From: Nocardioides sp. CER19
Lineage (GTDB): Bacteria; Actinomycetota; Actinomycetes; Propionibacteriales; Nocardioidaceae
Assembly: GCF_029846275.1 (NCBI RefSeq)
Contig: NZ_JARVWS010000001.1
Coordinates: 1,488,001-1,552,000 of the forward strand
Direction: 5' to 3'
Length of the DNA stretch: 64,000 bases
Below the pieces are notes generated by a model. It was not told the origin of the DNA and made no database searches. It saw only the letters and a list, made by a program, of their open reading frames with translations. Both the position numbers and the translations under genes were made by a program. Below are positions 8,355 through 16,546 of this stretch, one piece after another. Positions within the stretch are counted from its first letter, which is position 1. Each line of letters begins with the position of its first letter.

Positions 8355-10114
8355 CCTGGCAGGGCAGGCTCCCGGTCCGCGCCCTCTCCGAGCGGGACGG
8401 GCCGCGGGTGCCGCCGGCCGCGGCGCCCGATGGCGACGAGTCCGCCCACAGCGGTGGCGGCGGCCAGCGTCATCGCCAGCAGCCTCAAGGGCGTCGTGAG
8501 AGACAGCCGGGACACCACCGTGGGGGATGTCGCGCGGGTGCCGACGACCCAGGGGTAGGTGGCTGTCACGAGGTCCGCACCCTGGCGCGAGACCGTGACC
8601 GTGATCTGGGTGGGTCCGCTAGGTACGGCTGCCACCGGCACTGACCAGTGGCCGTCGCCCAGGGGCCGAGCGATGCCGACGTCCGTGCCGCCGACCCTTA
8701 CTCGCACATCGGCGATCGGGCCGGCTGCAGGTCGCCGGCGGTCGAAGACGTCGATGAGGACGGTCGAGGGGCCGGCCCGGTTCGGTCGCAGGCTGACCGC
8801 CTCCTCCAGATCGGCGACCTGGCTCGCGACCGGACCGTTGTCTGGGCGGGGTCCCGCGTCGACCAGCCCCGGCTCGGTCGCCGGCTGGCCGGCCAGCAGC
8901 AGAGCGGTGACGACGAGCAGGCCGCCGAGTGCCATCGCTTCGGCCAGGATGCTGTGGTGCGGGAGCGGGGACTCGCGTCGACCGCGCAGGCGGCGGTGGT
9001 TGGCCAGGGCCAGTGCGCAGACGGCACCCACGACAGCGACCTTGACGAGCAGTGTGCGCCCGTACGTCGTGAGCAGCGCTGCGTCAGCGGACACGACGGC
9101 GTCCGAGGCGAGCCACGCACCGGTGACCACGGCGATCGCGAGACCGCTCCCGGCGGGTAGCGCGAACTGGCGGAGTGCAGCACGTAGGGCGGGCACCGGG
9201 AGGTTCTGCGTCGGCCGACGACCGAGGCCGATCGCTATCCCCACGACGGCGCCTGACCATCCGAGGCCGGTGAGCAGGTGGATGACGGTCATCGGCACGC
9301 GTAGGGGGTCTCCCGCGGCCTGGGCCACCGCGTGCCCGAGCAGCGTCTCTCCGACCGCGGTGAGCACGGCGCCCGCGAGCAGGGCGGTCCGGCGGCCGGC
9401 GCGGACTCCGTGCACCAGCAGGACGAGTCCCACGCTGCGCAGCGTCCACCGTGCGGCGTACCCGCCCGCCAACAGGACCGCTCCGTCGCCGGCGGTCAGC
9501 TCACGCAGGGGGCCGACGAGGGCGGCGCCGATCGCCACCCACCCGCCGATCACGGCGACTCGCCGGACCCTGCGACGTGCGGCTGCGGTCGCGCCTCGAA
9601 GCGTGCGCAGAGCCAGAGGAACGCCCATGAGGAGGGCCGTGCCGCCGAGGAGCAGGGCGCCGGCGACGGTCTCCACCACGTCCGGGCTCGCCTCGTCGAC
9701 GCCGGCACCAGCCACCGCGGTGCGGACGCCGAAGGCGATGACCCCCGAGGTCCGGTGCAGGTCGTCGCTGGACAGGGTGCTCCAGGTCAGCCGGTAGGCG
9801 CCCGCGGAGAGGGCCGGCAGGTGGGCGAGGATCTGCGAGGGCGCCTCAGTGTCGCCCGGCTCCGCGCTGACCAGACGGATCCGGGTGAGCGGGACCGGCC
9901 GCTCGTCGTCGTCGAGGAGCCGGAGGGTGGTCGCCGACAGCACGACGTGCTCGCTGAAGGCCAGACGAAGCGTGTCAGGCGCCTCGGAGATGGTCGCCCC
10001 GTCGGCCGGGTTGCTGTGGTCCAGGTACGCGTGCGCATCCGCGGGACCCGCCCAGCAGGCCAGGGCGGTCGTCGCCAGTGCGAGGGCCGCCGCCGTGCGT
10101 TGGAGCAGACGCAT
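8327..10114 (-). CDS. CopC-CopD fusion, copper uptake/resistance protein
   Basis: 595-residue membrane protein from the ATG at 10114 (GGAG ribosome site upstream). It has a signal peptide (residues 1-28), then a CopC domain whose mature N-terminus HAYLDHSNPADGA carries the N-terminal histidine that binds copper(II) in CopC proteins; further histidines sit in SEHVVLS and DDLHRTSG. From about residue 140 a CopD domain follows with roughly eight TM helices and a cytoplasmic or periplasmic loop domain near 415-525, then a final TM helix. CopCD fusions move copper across the membrane, fitting the copper enzymes encoded upstream. The last residues (GTRGSSSAS) are translated from transposase-derived DNA, so the natural C-terminus may have been lost. 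Confidence 0.85.
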   Translation of the reverse strand: MRLLQRTAAALALATTALACWAGPADAHAYLDHSNPADGATISEAPDTLRLAFSEHVVLSATTLRLLDDDERPVPLTRIRLVSAEPGDTEAPSQILAHLPALSAGAYRLTWSTLSSDDLHRTSGVIAFGVRTAVAGAGVDEASPDVVETVAGALLLGGTALLMGVPLALRTLRGATAAARRRVRRVAVIGGWVAIGAALVGPLRELTAGDGAVLLAGGYAARWTLRSVGLVLLVHGVRAGRRTALLAGAVLTAVGETLLGHAVAQAAGDPLRVPMTVIHLLTGLGWSGAVVGIAIGLGRRPTQNLPVPALRAALRQFALPAGSGLAIAVVTGAWLASDAVVSADAALLTTYGRTLLVKVAVVGAVCALALANHRRLRGRRESPLPHHSILAEAMALGGLLVVTALLLAGQPATEPGLVDAGPRPDNGPVASQVADLEEAVSLRPNRAGPSTVLIDVFDRRRPAAGPIADVRVRVGGTDVGIARPLGDGHWSVPVAAVPSGPTQITVTVSRQGADLVTATYPWVVGTRATSPTVVSRLSLTTPLRLLAMTLAAATAVGGLVAIGRRGRRHPRPVPLGEGADREPALPGTRGSSSAS

Positions 10115-10125
10115 CGGTCGGCTCC

Positions 10126-10605
10126 TCACAACACCGGGACGTGCTCGAGCGAGAGGCCGTCGTAGGAGATGGTGACCTGCTCCCCGGACTCGATGGCTCC
10201 GCCGGTGTTCTCGTAGACGAAGTAGTACGTCTGCCCCGCACGCATCTGGTGCCCCGCGCGCATGATGGATGCTCGCTGGGTTCCACCATGACGGGCCTCG
10301 CTGGCCAGCCGAGGCGGATGCTCGCGATCGGCCTGGAAGGCGGATGCCTTCTCGGCGTCGAGGACGACGTAGGACAGCGTGACCAGGCCGCCGTCGCCGA
10401 CCACCGCGACCCGGGAGAACCGAACGCCGGTGCGGGACTCGAGCTGGGTGCTCTGCGGCACTGCGGCTCCTGCCGAGCCGCCCGGCCCGTGTGGCCGGAG
10501 CAGGACGTAGCCGAGGACCAAGGCCAGGACGACGGCGAGGCCGCAATTCAGGAGCAGACGGGGCCGCAGGTTCGTGCTCGGCGCTGTGAAGGTCGTGACA
10601 GGCAT
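10126..10605 (-). CDS. Membrane-anchored protein of unknown function
   Basis: 159-residue protein with one N-terminal TM helix (about residues 19-37, LLNCGLAVVLALVLGYVLL) and an extracytoplasmic domain of about 115 residues. I do not recognise the family. The segment SIMRAGHQMRAGQTYYFVYENTGG contains M-x3-H-x-M and looks like a short cupredoxin-type beta region; such Met/His groupings can bind copper(I), but this is inference. It has a GGGGGA ribosome site and lies 11 bases before copCD, after the hairpin that follows the third oxidase gene, so it is probably co-transcribed with copCD and may deliver or buffer copper. Confidence 0.55.
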   Translation of the reverse strand: MPVTTFTAPSTNLRPRLLLNCGLAVVLALVLGYVLLRPHGPGGSAGAAVPQSTQLESRTGVRFSRVAVVGDGGLVTLSYVVLDAEKASAFQADREHPPRLASEARHGGTQRASIMRAGHQMRAGQTYYFVYENTGGAIESGEQVTISYDGLSLEHVPVL

Positions 10606-10678
10606 TCTTCCCCCTTGGTGTGCGTGTCGACCGTCTGGAGCCTCGGCGCGTGGCGTCGCGGCCGGTCGGATGGTGGAA

Positions 10679-10712
10679 GCCCCCGCAGAGGCGTGACGCT
10701 CTCTGCGGGGGC
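10679..10712 (-). terminator. Hairpin between oxidase genes and copper genes
   Basis: Perfect 12-bp stem (GCCCCCGCAGAG at 10679-10690 with CTCTGCGGGGGC at 10701-10712) and a 10-base loop, six bases after the stop of the third oxidase-like gene on the minus strand. It is a terminator or partial terminator that would set copCD expression apart from the oxidase genes. Confidence 0.7.
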
Positions 10713-10718
10713 AACCGG

Positions 10719-13700
10719 TCAGGGCAGCGTGTAGCGGGTCGACTCGAACGAGTCGACGTAGGCGTTACCGGTGGAGGTGGCACTGGTGCCGGCCACGATC
10801 CCCAACCGGGCGCTCTCGATGCTCAGACCGCTCGTGTTGCCGGTCTGCGTGACGACGGCGATGCCGTCGACCGACAGCCTCAGCGATCCTGGGGAGGCGC
10901 CGATCGCCGGGCCGGCGACCCAGTCCACGCGGATCTCGTGCGCGCCGGCCGGCAGGGTCTGCCACCCGCTGGTGAACGTGCCGCCGGTCGTTCGTGCCAT
11001 GACCACCTGGACCTGGCTGGTGCCGGCCGACCTGCGGTAGTTCACGGTGAAGACGTTGCCGTTGCCACCGGTGCGAGCGTCGAACAGGTCGACGGCCGCG
11101 GCGGCGCCGCTGGTGAACGTGTTCGGTGAGAGCTGGAACCGCGCGTGGTAGGAGCCCTCCGCCGCCGGGGTGTTGTCGGTGACGAAGTGCGTGCCTGGCC
11201 CGGTCAGGAGCAGGCCCTGGTTGGCACCGCCGCTCGGCAGCCCTGCGGTGGGCGACACGACCATCGAGCCACCGCCGGTGTTGGTGCGTGCCGACCAGCT
11301 GTTGAGGGTCCCTGAGTCGAACGTGTCGGAGAAGATCGCGTTCGGCTTGGAGACCGTCACCGTCGTGTTGACCGCGTTGCTCCAGTTGCCGGCCAGATCC
11401 TGGACCCGCAGGTTGAAGCGGACCGCGCCGGGGGTGATGCCGGTGAGCGGAACGGCCACCACCGCGTTGCTGCCGACGTAGCTCACCTGGACACGAGTGC
11501 CCTTGCCGACGCCGGGATCGGTGGTCCCGGTCCAGAACTCGGCGGTCTGGAAGGCGGTGTCGTTGCTGACGGGCGCGGTCAGCGTGAGCAGCTGGGCCCC
11601 CGCCGTCGGGTTCGGCGAGCCGGCGACCGACGCCAGCGTCGGTGCCAGCTTGTCGATGGTGAGCGGAATGGCGAACAGGTTGCCCCAGTTGCCCGCGACG
11701 TCCTTGCCGCGGAGGAGGACCTGATAGCTGCCGTCCGCCTTGGCCTTGACCTGCGAGAGCGGGACGAGGCCGTAGACCTGCTCGCTCGGGCTGTCGTACT
11801 TGCCGTCGACCGCCAGCAGCTGCAGACCACTGCCGGCCGGAGGCGCCGGGTTGGTCGGGGCGACGAACGCCTCGGCTCCCTTGAGCTGGTTGGCGACGGC
11901 ACCGCCGGTCTCCCGGTCCGTGACCACGCCGGCGATCCGGAGGTAGCCGGTGTTGCCGGGCGCGGAGAGGACGCCGTTGCTGGGGTTGGGCGTGATGCTC
12001 GCGGCGTCGACCGCGGGACCGGTGCGGTCCAGCGTGAACGGCACATCGAGCACGGGTCCCCACAACCCGAGCGAGTCGTGGCTGTGCAGCAGCAAGTGGT
12101 GGGTGCCCTCGGTCAGGCAGCTGAGCGCGACCGGCGCGGTGGTGCAGGTCTGGCCGCTGGCAGGCGTGGCCGGCACGCTCCCGTCCTCGCTGACGACGGC
12201 GGCGGTCCTGTTGAGCGTGAGCGGTCGGCCGCTGCCGTTCGCACCGGCGGTGTCGAGGAACATCTCGGCCGCGTCGATCACTCCGTCGGCTGCCGTGTCG
12301 TCGCCCGTGGCGTTGACGGTCAGGGCAGCCTTGTCGCTCGTCACCGCCGAGGAGACGGATCCGTTCGTCGTGGCGGGCCCGACCTTGGGCAGGTTCAGCA
12401 CGACCGATCCGAGCGCACCCCAGTTGCCGGCGGCGTCGTGGGCACGCACGTAGACGGTGTGCTTGCCGGCGTCGAGGCAGCTGAGGGCGTAGGGCTGCGA
12501 CGCGCAGTCCGATCCGGCCTCGGGGGCCACGGGCAGACTGCCCTGCGCACCGGTGACCGACGCGGACCCGAACGCGCCCGTCATGGCCAGCCCCGCGCCG
12601 ACGCCGATGTCGGGGTCGTCGACGAGGATCTCGGCGGCGTCGACGGCGGACCCGCCGCTGCTGGCGTCACTGAGGTCGGCGGTCACGCTCACGGGCGTGA
12701 GGCCGGCTGAGGGACTCGGGAAGACGGCGAGGTGGCGGGACACCGGGCCGACGTGGTCGTCGGTCGGCGTGGGGGCGTTCGTGTCGAGGAAGGTCATCAT
12801 GCCGCCCGTGGAGACCTGAGTCGGGTCGAGCTCGGTCTGGCCGTTGTTGTGCAGGTGACCGCCGGTCTCCATCAGGGTGACCTTGGAGTCCTCGCCGGAC
12901 GGCATGGTGACGATCGCGTCGGCGGTCGTGCCGGAGAGGATCGTGGCGACGATCTCGCGCTGCGCGTGTGCGCGCGGGTGACCGTCGTCGGAGACCTCGA
13001 GCTGGGTGGCGCCGAGAGTGGCCATCGGATGGGTGACCGTGCCGGCGTTGACGTAGCGGATCAGCACCTGGTGGCCCTGGTCGGTGGGGATCGGGTCGGT
13101 GGTCGGGAACGGCCGACCGTTGATGAGCCGGTAGGCGGGGCGGAAGTTGCGCATGTCGAAGCCCGCCGGGTCGCCGTTGAGACGGGGGTCGATCTCGCTG
13201 AGCACCACGACCGCCTCGTCGTCGTACGCCTGGCCGCTTGCGGTGCCGTCGGCGGACAGGACCACGAGGGCGCCGGCCAGGCCCATGGCGACCTGCCGTG
13301 CGCCCCCGGGGGTGTGGCCGGCCTCGTAGAGGAACGTGCCCGCTCGGTTCGCGGTGAAGGTGTAGCTGCGCGTGCTGCCGGGGGCGGCGCCCACGGTGCT
13401 GTCCAGACCGGCGGTGAACCCGGTCGCCGGTTGGCCCGGGAAGGCGAGCGACACGTCGTCGGCCAGCTGGTTGTGCAGGGTGACGGTCACGTTGTCGCCC
13501 TGCTGGACTGCGAGCACGGGGCCTGGGGCGGTCGCCGAGCCGGCTGATCCGGTGCTGGAGAAGCCCCAGATCGGCAGCGTCCTGCCCAGCACCTGTGTCG
13601 TGCCGGCCATGGCGTACAGGTCGCAGACGTCGGTGGCGGTGGCGTCGTCGCGGGTGCATCCGCTCGGGGCCAGCTTCCCGACGGGAGCGGCAGCCAGGGC

Positions 13701-13835
13701 GGCCTGCGGTAAAGCCGTCGTCGCATGGGCGGGGCTGCTCGTCGCGCCGAGAGCGGCGAGCGTGCCAGCACCGAGGCACAGGGCTGTGGCGCACCGGACG
13801 AGCCGGTTGGTCGCGGTGGTTCGAGTCGTGTTCAT
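10719..13835 (-). CDS. Large exported multicopper-oxidase-like protein with Ig-like and LamG-like domains
   Basis: 1038 residues from ATG 13835. A signal peptide (to about residue 36) is followed by a two-cupredoxin multicopper-oxidase-like module (about 40-400), several beta-sandwich Ig-like repeats of the type VYVRAHDAAGNWG / VLLRGKDVAGNWG / LRVQDLAGNWSN (about 410-830), and a C-terminal LamG/concanavalin-like domain (about 840-1038, starting DTFDSGTLNSWSARTN). The copper ligands are mostly gone: domain 1 has VSLAFPGQ and FLYEAGHT instead of HxHG and YHSH, and domain 2 keeps only isolated histidines (THPMATLG, GGHLHNNGQ). The GGMMTF motif near the module end matches the two upstream oxidases, so the three are paralogues. 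It is likely a structural or substrate-binding member of the system. Confidence 0.75.
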   Translation of the reverse strand: MNTTRTTATNRLVRCATALCLGAGTLAALGATSSPAHATTALPQAALAAAPVGKLAPSGCTRDDATATDVCDLYAMAGTTQVLGRTLPIWGFSSTGSAGSATAPGPVLAVQQGDNVTVTLHNQLADDVSLAFPGQPATGFTAGLDSTVGAAPGSTRSYTFTANRAGTFLYEAGHTPGGARQVAMGLAGALVVLSADGTASGQAYDDEAVVVLSEIDPRLNGDPAGFDMRNFRPAYRLINGRPFPTTDPIPTDQGHQVLIRYVNAGTVTHPMATLGATQLEVSDDGHPRAHAQREIVATILSGTTADAIVTMPSGEDSKVTLMETGGHLHNNGQTELDPTQVSTGGMMTFLDTNAPTPTDDHVGPVSRHLAVFPSPSAGLTPVSVTADLSDASSGGSAVDAAEILVDDPDIGVGAGLAMTGAFGSASVTGAQGSLPVAPEAGSDCASQPYALSCLDAGKHTVYVRAHDAAGNWGALGSVVLNLPKVGPATTNGSVSSAVTSDKAALTVNATGDDTAADGVIDAAEMFLDTAGANGSGRPLTLNRTAAVVSEDGSVPATPASGQTCTTAPVALSCLTEGTHHLLLHSHDSLGLWGPVLDVPFTLDRTGPAVDAASITPNPSNGVLSAPGNTGYLRIAGVVTDRETGGAVANQLKGAEAFVAPTNPAPPAGSGLQLLAVDGKYDSPSEQVYGLVPLSQVKAKADGSYQVLLRGKDVAGNWGNLFAIPLTIDKLAPTLASVAGSPNPTAGAQLLTLTAPVSNDTAFQTAEFWTGTTDPGVGKGTRVQVSYVGSNAVVAVPLTGITPGAVRFNLRVQDLAGNWSNAVNTTVTVSKPNAIFSDTFDSGTLNSWSARTNTGGGSMVVSPTAGLPSGGANQGLLLTGPGTHFVTDNTPAAEGSYHARFQLSPNTFTSGAAAAVDLFDARTGGNGNVFTVNYRRSAGTSQVQVVMARTTGGTFTSGWQTLPAGAHEIRVDWVAGPAIGASPGSLRLSVDGIAVVTQTGNTSGLSIESARLGIVAGTSATSTGNAYVDSFESTRYTLP

Positions 13836-13846
13836 CGACGCCGTCC

Positions 13847-15148
13847 TCAGCTCGTCGGGCAGCCGGCCGGCGGGTCGATGCGGAACACCGTCATCATGCC
13901 GCCGAACGTGGCTCCGTAGTTGGTGGCCTGTTGGAGCGCGTGGCTGTGCGCCACGTGGTAGTACTCGCCGCACTCGTTGTTGGCAGTGATGTTCGTGGGC
14001 AGCGAGCCCTTCTTCCCGAGGTAGCCGCTCTCGCTGAACCAGGTGTCTGGCCCGACGAGGAGCTGGTCCTGGATCGCCGGAAGCTGGGTCGGGATGGGGT
14101 TCGTCGCCGGGTCCCACTGCTCGACGTCGCGCCAGTCCATCAGCGCGTCGAGCGACTGGCCCGGCTCCACATCGAGGTCGTACTTGAGGTAGGACAGGTC
14201 CTGACCGCCGCTGCCGGCCAGCGCGCTGCCGTCCTGCGTGACGACCCGCTCGTCGCTGCCGTGCGGGTGGAACGGGTAGTTGACGGAGCCGGCGTTGAGG
14301 TAGCGGATCAGCGCAGGGTGCGGATTGGTCTGGGCGTCGTAGGGCTTGATGTGGACCATGGCGCCGTAGGGCTGGTTCGGCAGCCAGGACGCGTGGTTCG
14401 GCGCCAGCGTGTCCGGCATGCTGCGTCCGTTGATCATGAAGTAGCGGGCGGTGGAGTGAGCGACGTCGACCGGGTCGCCGCGCTCGACGCCCAGGTGGAG
14501 GTCGGGGTCGACTTCGGACAGCAGGAACACGTACTCGTGGTCGGGGTCGAACGCCGAGTCCGATCGATCGTTGGCCTGGGCGGGGTGTCCGGCGGGGCGG
14601 ACCACCAGGGCGCCGTACAGGCCCATCTGCACCTGCTTCGCGACGTCCGTGCCGGACTCGTAGAGGTAGGTGCCCGGTGAGCCGGCGGTGAACTCGTAGG
14701 TGACGGAACCGCCCGTGGCGTCCGCTGACTGCGTGAGCGACGTCATGGAGCCGGTGTCGGTCAGCTGCGGCTGGGCCGGCTTGCCGTCGGCGGTGACGCC
14801 GCTCTGGCCGGGGAAGACGATCGAGGTGGGCTCAACCAGGGTGTTGTGCAGGATCACGCGAACGTGCGTACCGGCGGTGACGCACAGGACGGGACCGGGC
14901 AGCTGGAAGGACCCGCTGCTCGGGCCGTAGCCCCACATGTAGATCGAGTTGCCGTCCGGAGTGGAGACGTAGCCGTCTCGGGCGGTGAGCGAGAACGTGT
15001 TGTGGGCATCGGTGAGGCACTCGAGCCCCTCCGACGTGGGTGCGGCCTCCGCGCGGGCGCCGAGCGTCAGGCTGCCGAGCGCGAGCGTGCCCGCGACGAG
15101 CGCGGCGGCGTACCGCCGCTGAGCCAGGTGATGGGTGAGGTTTCGCAT
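13847..15148 (-). CDS. Exported multicopper-oxidase-like protein without a type 1 site
   Basis: 433 residues from ATG 15148 (GAGGA ribosome site), with a signal peptide ending near residue 35 (AEA-APTSEG). It has two cupredoxin domains. In domain 1 the copper motifs are replaced (SIVFPGQSG for HxHG; GTYLYESGTD for YHSH). Domain 2 keeps NYPFHPHGSD (HxHG) and YYHVAHSHALQQ (HSH), i.e. ligands for the type 2/type 3 trinuclear cluster but no cysteine for a type 1 centre. Its GGMMTV end motif is shared with both neighbours. It lies 18 bases after the gene for the oxidase that has the missing ligands and 11 bases before the next, so all three are co-translated. Confidence 0.8.
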   Translation of the reverse strand: MRNLTHHLAQRRYAAALVAGTLALGSLTLGARAEAAPTSEGLECLTDAHNTFSLTARDGYVSTPDGNSIYMWGYGPSSGSFQLPGPVLCVTAGTHVRVILHNTLVEPTSIVFPGQSGVTADGKPAQPQLTDTGSMTSLTQSADATGGSVTYEFTAGSPGTYLYESGTDVAKQVQMGLYGALVVRPAGHPAQANDRSDSAFDPDHEYVFLLSEVDPDLHLGVERGDPVDVAHSTARYFMINGRSMPDTLAPNHASWLPNQPYGAMVHIKPYDAQTNPHPALIRYLNAGSVNYPFHPHGSDERVVTQDGSALAGSGGQDLSYLKYDLDVEPGQSLDALMDWRDVEQWDPATNPIPTQLPAIQDQLLVGPDTWFSESGYLGKKGSLPTNITANNECGEYYHVAHSHALQQATNYGATFGGMMTVFRIDPPAGCPTS

Positions 15149-15166
15149 CGTGTCTCCTCGGTCCGA

Positions 15167-16444
15167 TCAGGCGTTCGCGGCGGTCTGCGGACCGAGGGTG
15201 CCGGCGGGATGGACGACGATCTTCGTCATCATCCCGCCGTAACCGGGGCCGCCCCCGTTGTCGAGGTAGGAGTAGTTGCGGTCGTAGAGGAGGTACTCCC
15301 CGGCGGTGGGAGCCGCGAAGATGACGTCACGGCTCTCGCCCGGGCCGATGTCCACCCCGTTGGTGACGAGGTAGTTGGTGGTCCCGTCACGTCCCCGCAG
15401 CAGTGAGGCGTCCTTGGCCACCACGGTGAGGTCGATGTTGTCCACGCTCATCTGGTGGTTCTGGTAGCCGAGGTTGGAGAACCGCAGGAGCACGCGGTCC
15501 CCGGCGTTGCAGGTGACCGTCGAGGTGATCGGCTGGTACTGCAGCCGTCCGGCGGCGGTCACCAGCGGGTTGCCGCTGGGCTCGAGGGTGTCCGGATAGC
15601 CGCGGCCGTTCATCAACCAGAAGCTCGCGGCGTAGTCCGTCCAGTCGTTCACCTGGATGTGCGCGTCGCGGTAGTGGGCGGCCGACCACAGCTCGGTGAG
15701 CATGAACGCGAACTCGCGGTCGTAGCGCGTGGAGCCGTCGCCGTCGTTGTAGGCGTACTTCGTCCCGACCGGGTCGCCGTTGACGGGGGCCTTGTTCTGC
15801 TTCGGCCGGATGAAGACCATGCCGGTCATGCCCATCTGCACGTGCTCGACGTCCTCGAAGTGGCAGTGGTACATGTACGTGCCGGCGTCGTGGGGTCGGT
15901 AGAAGTAGGTGAAGTCCCGGCCGACCGGCACTGCGAGCGACAGCTCTGGGACGCCGTCGAAGAGCGGGATGGCGTTGACGAAGCCGTGCCAGTGCAGGGT
16001 GTGCCCGTCGAAGAGGTCCGGTCGCTGCAGCAGTCCCAGGTTGCTGAGGGTGATGAAGATGTCGTCCTCCTCGTCGAAGCTCAGCATCGGTGCGCTGATC
16101 TGGGCGTGCCCGCGCTGGGCGGCCACCTGGGTGGCCGAGAGTCCGGTGACGTCGCGGAATCCGAACACGTAGGTGTCGAACCCGGCGGGGGCCAGGGAGT
16201 CCGGGAAGAAGGGCGGGTCGGCCGGGGCACCCTGGGGCATGGACACCCACCCGTCGGTGCCGGCCAGGTGCACGGTCTTCTGGGGATGCACGCCCGCGGC
16301 CGCGGGCCGCAGTCCGGTCGCGGATCCGAGCCCGGAAGGTGCGGTGAGCCGGGCGCCCACCATGACGGCGGCGCCGGCCGCGCCGGCCGCGCCCGTGAGG
16401 AGCGTCCGCCTCGAGAGCGGTCCCCGACGGTTCATCTCAGTCAT
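15167..16444 (-). CDS. Tat-exported multicopper oxidase with type 1 copper site
   Basis: 425 residues from ATG 16444, chosen for the GAGGAG ribosome site 8 bases upstream. A twin-arginine signal (LSRRTLLTGAAGAAGAA) shows export of a folded, metal-loaded protein. Domain 1 has HTLHWHGF (HxHG) and GTYMYHCHFEDVEH then VQMGM, the HCHxxxxxHxxxGM pattern that gives type 3 ligands plus the Cys/His/Met of a type 1 centre. Domain 2 has lost its motifs (YQNHQMSVD; DRNYSYLDNGGG where HSH is expected) although the fold and the GGMMT motif remain. So it holds only half of a trinuclear site. The substrate is unknown; phenols, metals such as Mn(II) or Cu(I) are all possible. Confidence 0.85.
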   Translation of the reverse strand: MTEMNRRGPLSRRTLLTGAAGAAGAAVMVGARLTAPSGLGSATGLRPAAAGVHPQKTVHLAGTDGWVSMPQGAPADPPFFPDSLAPAGFDTYVFGFRDVTGLSATQVAAQRGHAQISAPMLSFDEEDDIFITLSNLGLLQRPDLFDGHTLHWHGFVNAIPLFDGVPELSLAVPVGRDFTYFYRPHDAGTYMYHCHFEDVEHVQMGMTGMVFIRPKQNKAPVNGDPVGTKYAYNDGDGSTRYDREFAFMLTELWSAAHYRDAHIQVNDWTDYAASFWLMNGRGYPDTLEPSGNPLVTAAGRLQYQPITSTVTCNAGDRVLLRFSNLGYQNHQMSVDNIDLTVVAKDASLLRGRDGTTNYLVTNGVDIGPGESRDVIFAAPTAGEYLLYDRNYSYLDNGGGPGYGGMMTKIVVHPAGTLGPQTAANA

Positions 16445-16500
16445 CTCGTGCTCCTCGTGTGTCACGGATGGGTGGTGCGGACGTGAACGGGTGTGGAGAA

Positions 16501-16544
16501 GAAGGTGGCCGCGGGGCAGGGGGTCGGCGCCCGCGGCCACCTTC
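16501..16544 (-). terminator. Strong hairpin between giant gene and oxidase gene
   Basis: Perfect 15-bp stem (GAAGGTGGCCGCGGG at 16501-16515 with 16530-16544) and a 14-base loop, starting two bases after the stop of the 5.4-kb gene on the minus strand. It lies in a 102-base gap before the Tat oxidase gene. It probably ends most transcripts or protects the 3' end of the giant mRNA, with partial read-through into the oxidase genes. Confidence 0.75.
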
Positions 16545-16546
16545 GA

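Noticed and set aside
10719-16444. Naming the oxidases as a known manganese oxidase (MnxG, MofA) or laccase
   Set aside because: Motif layout differs (ligands divided between chains, extra domains), and the substrate cannot be derived from sequence alone.
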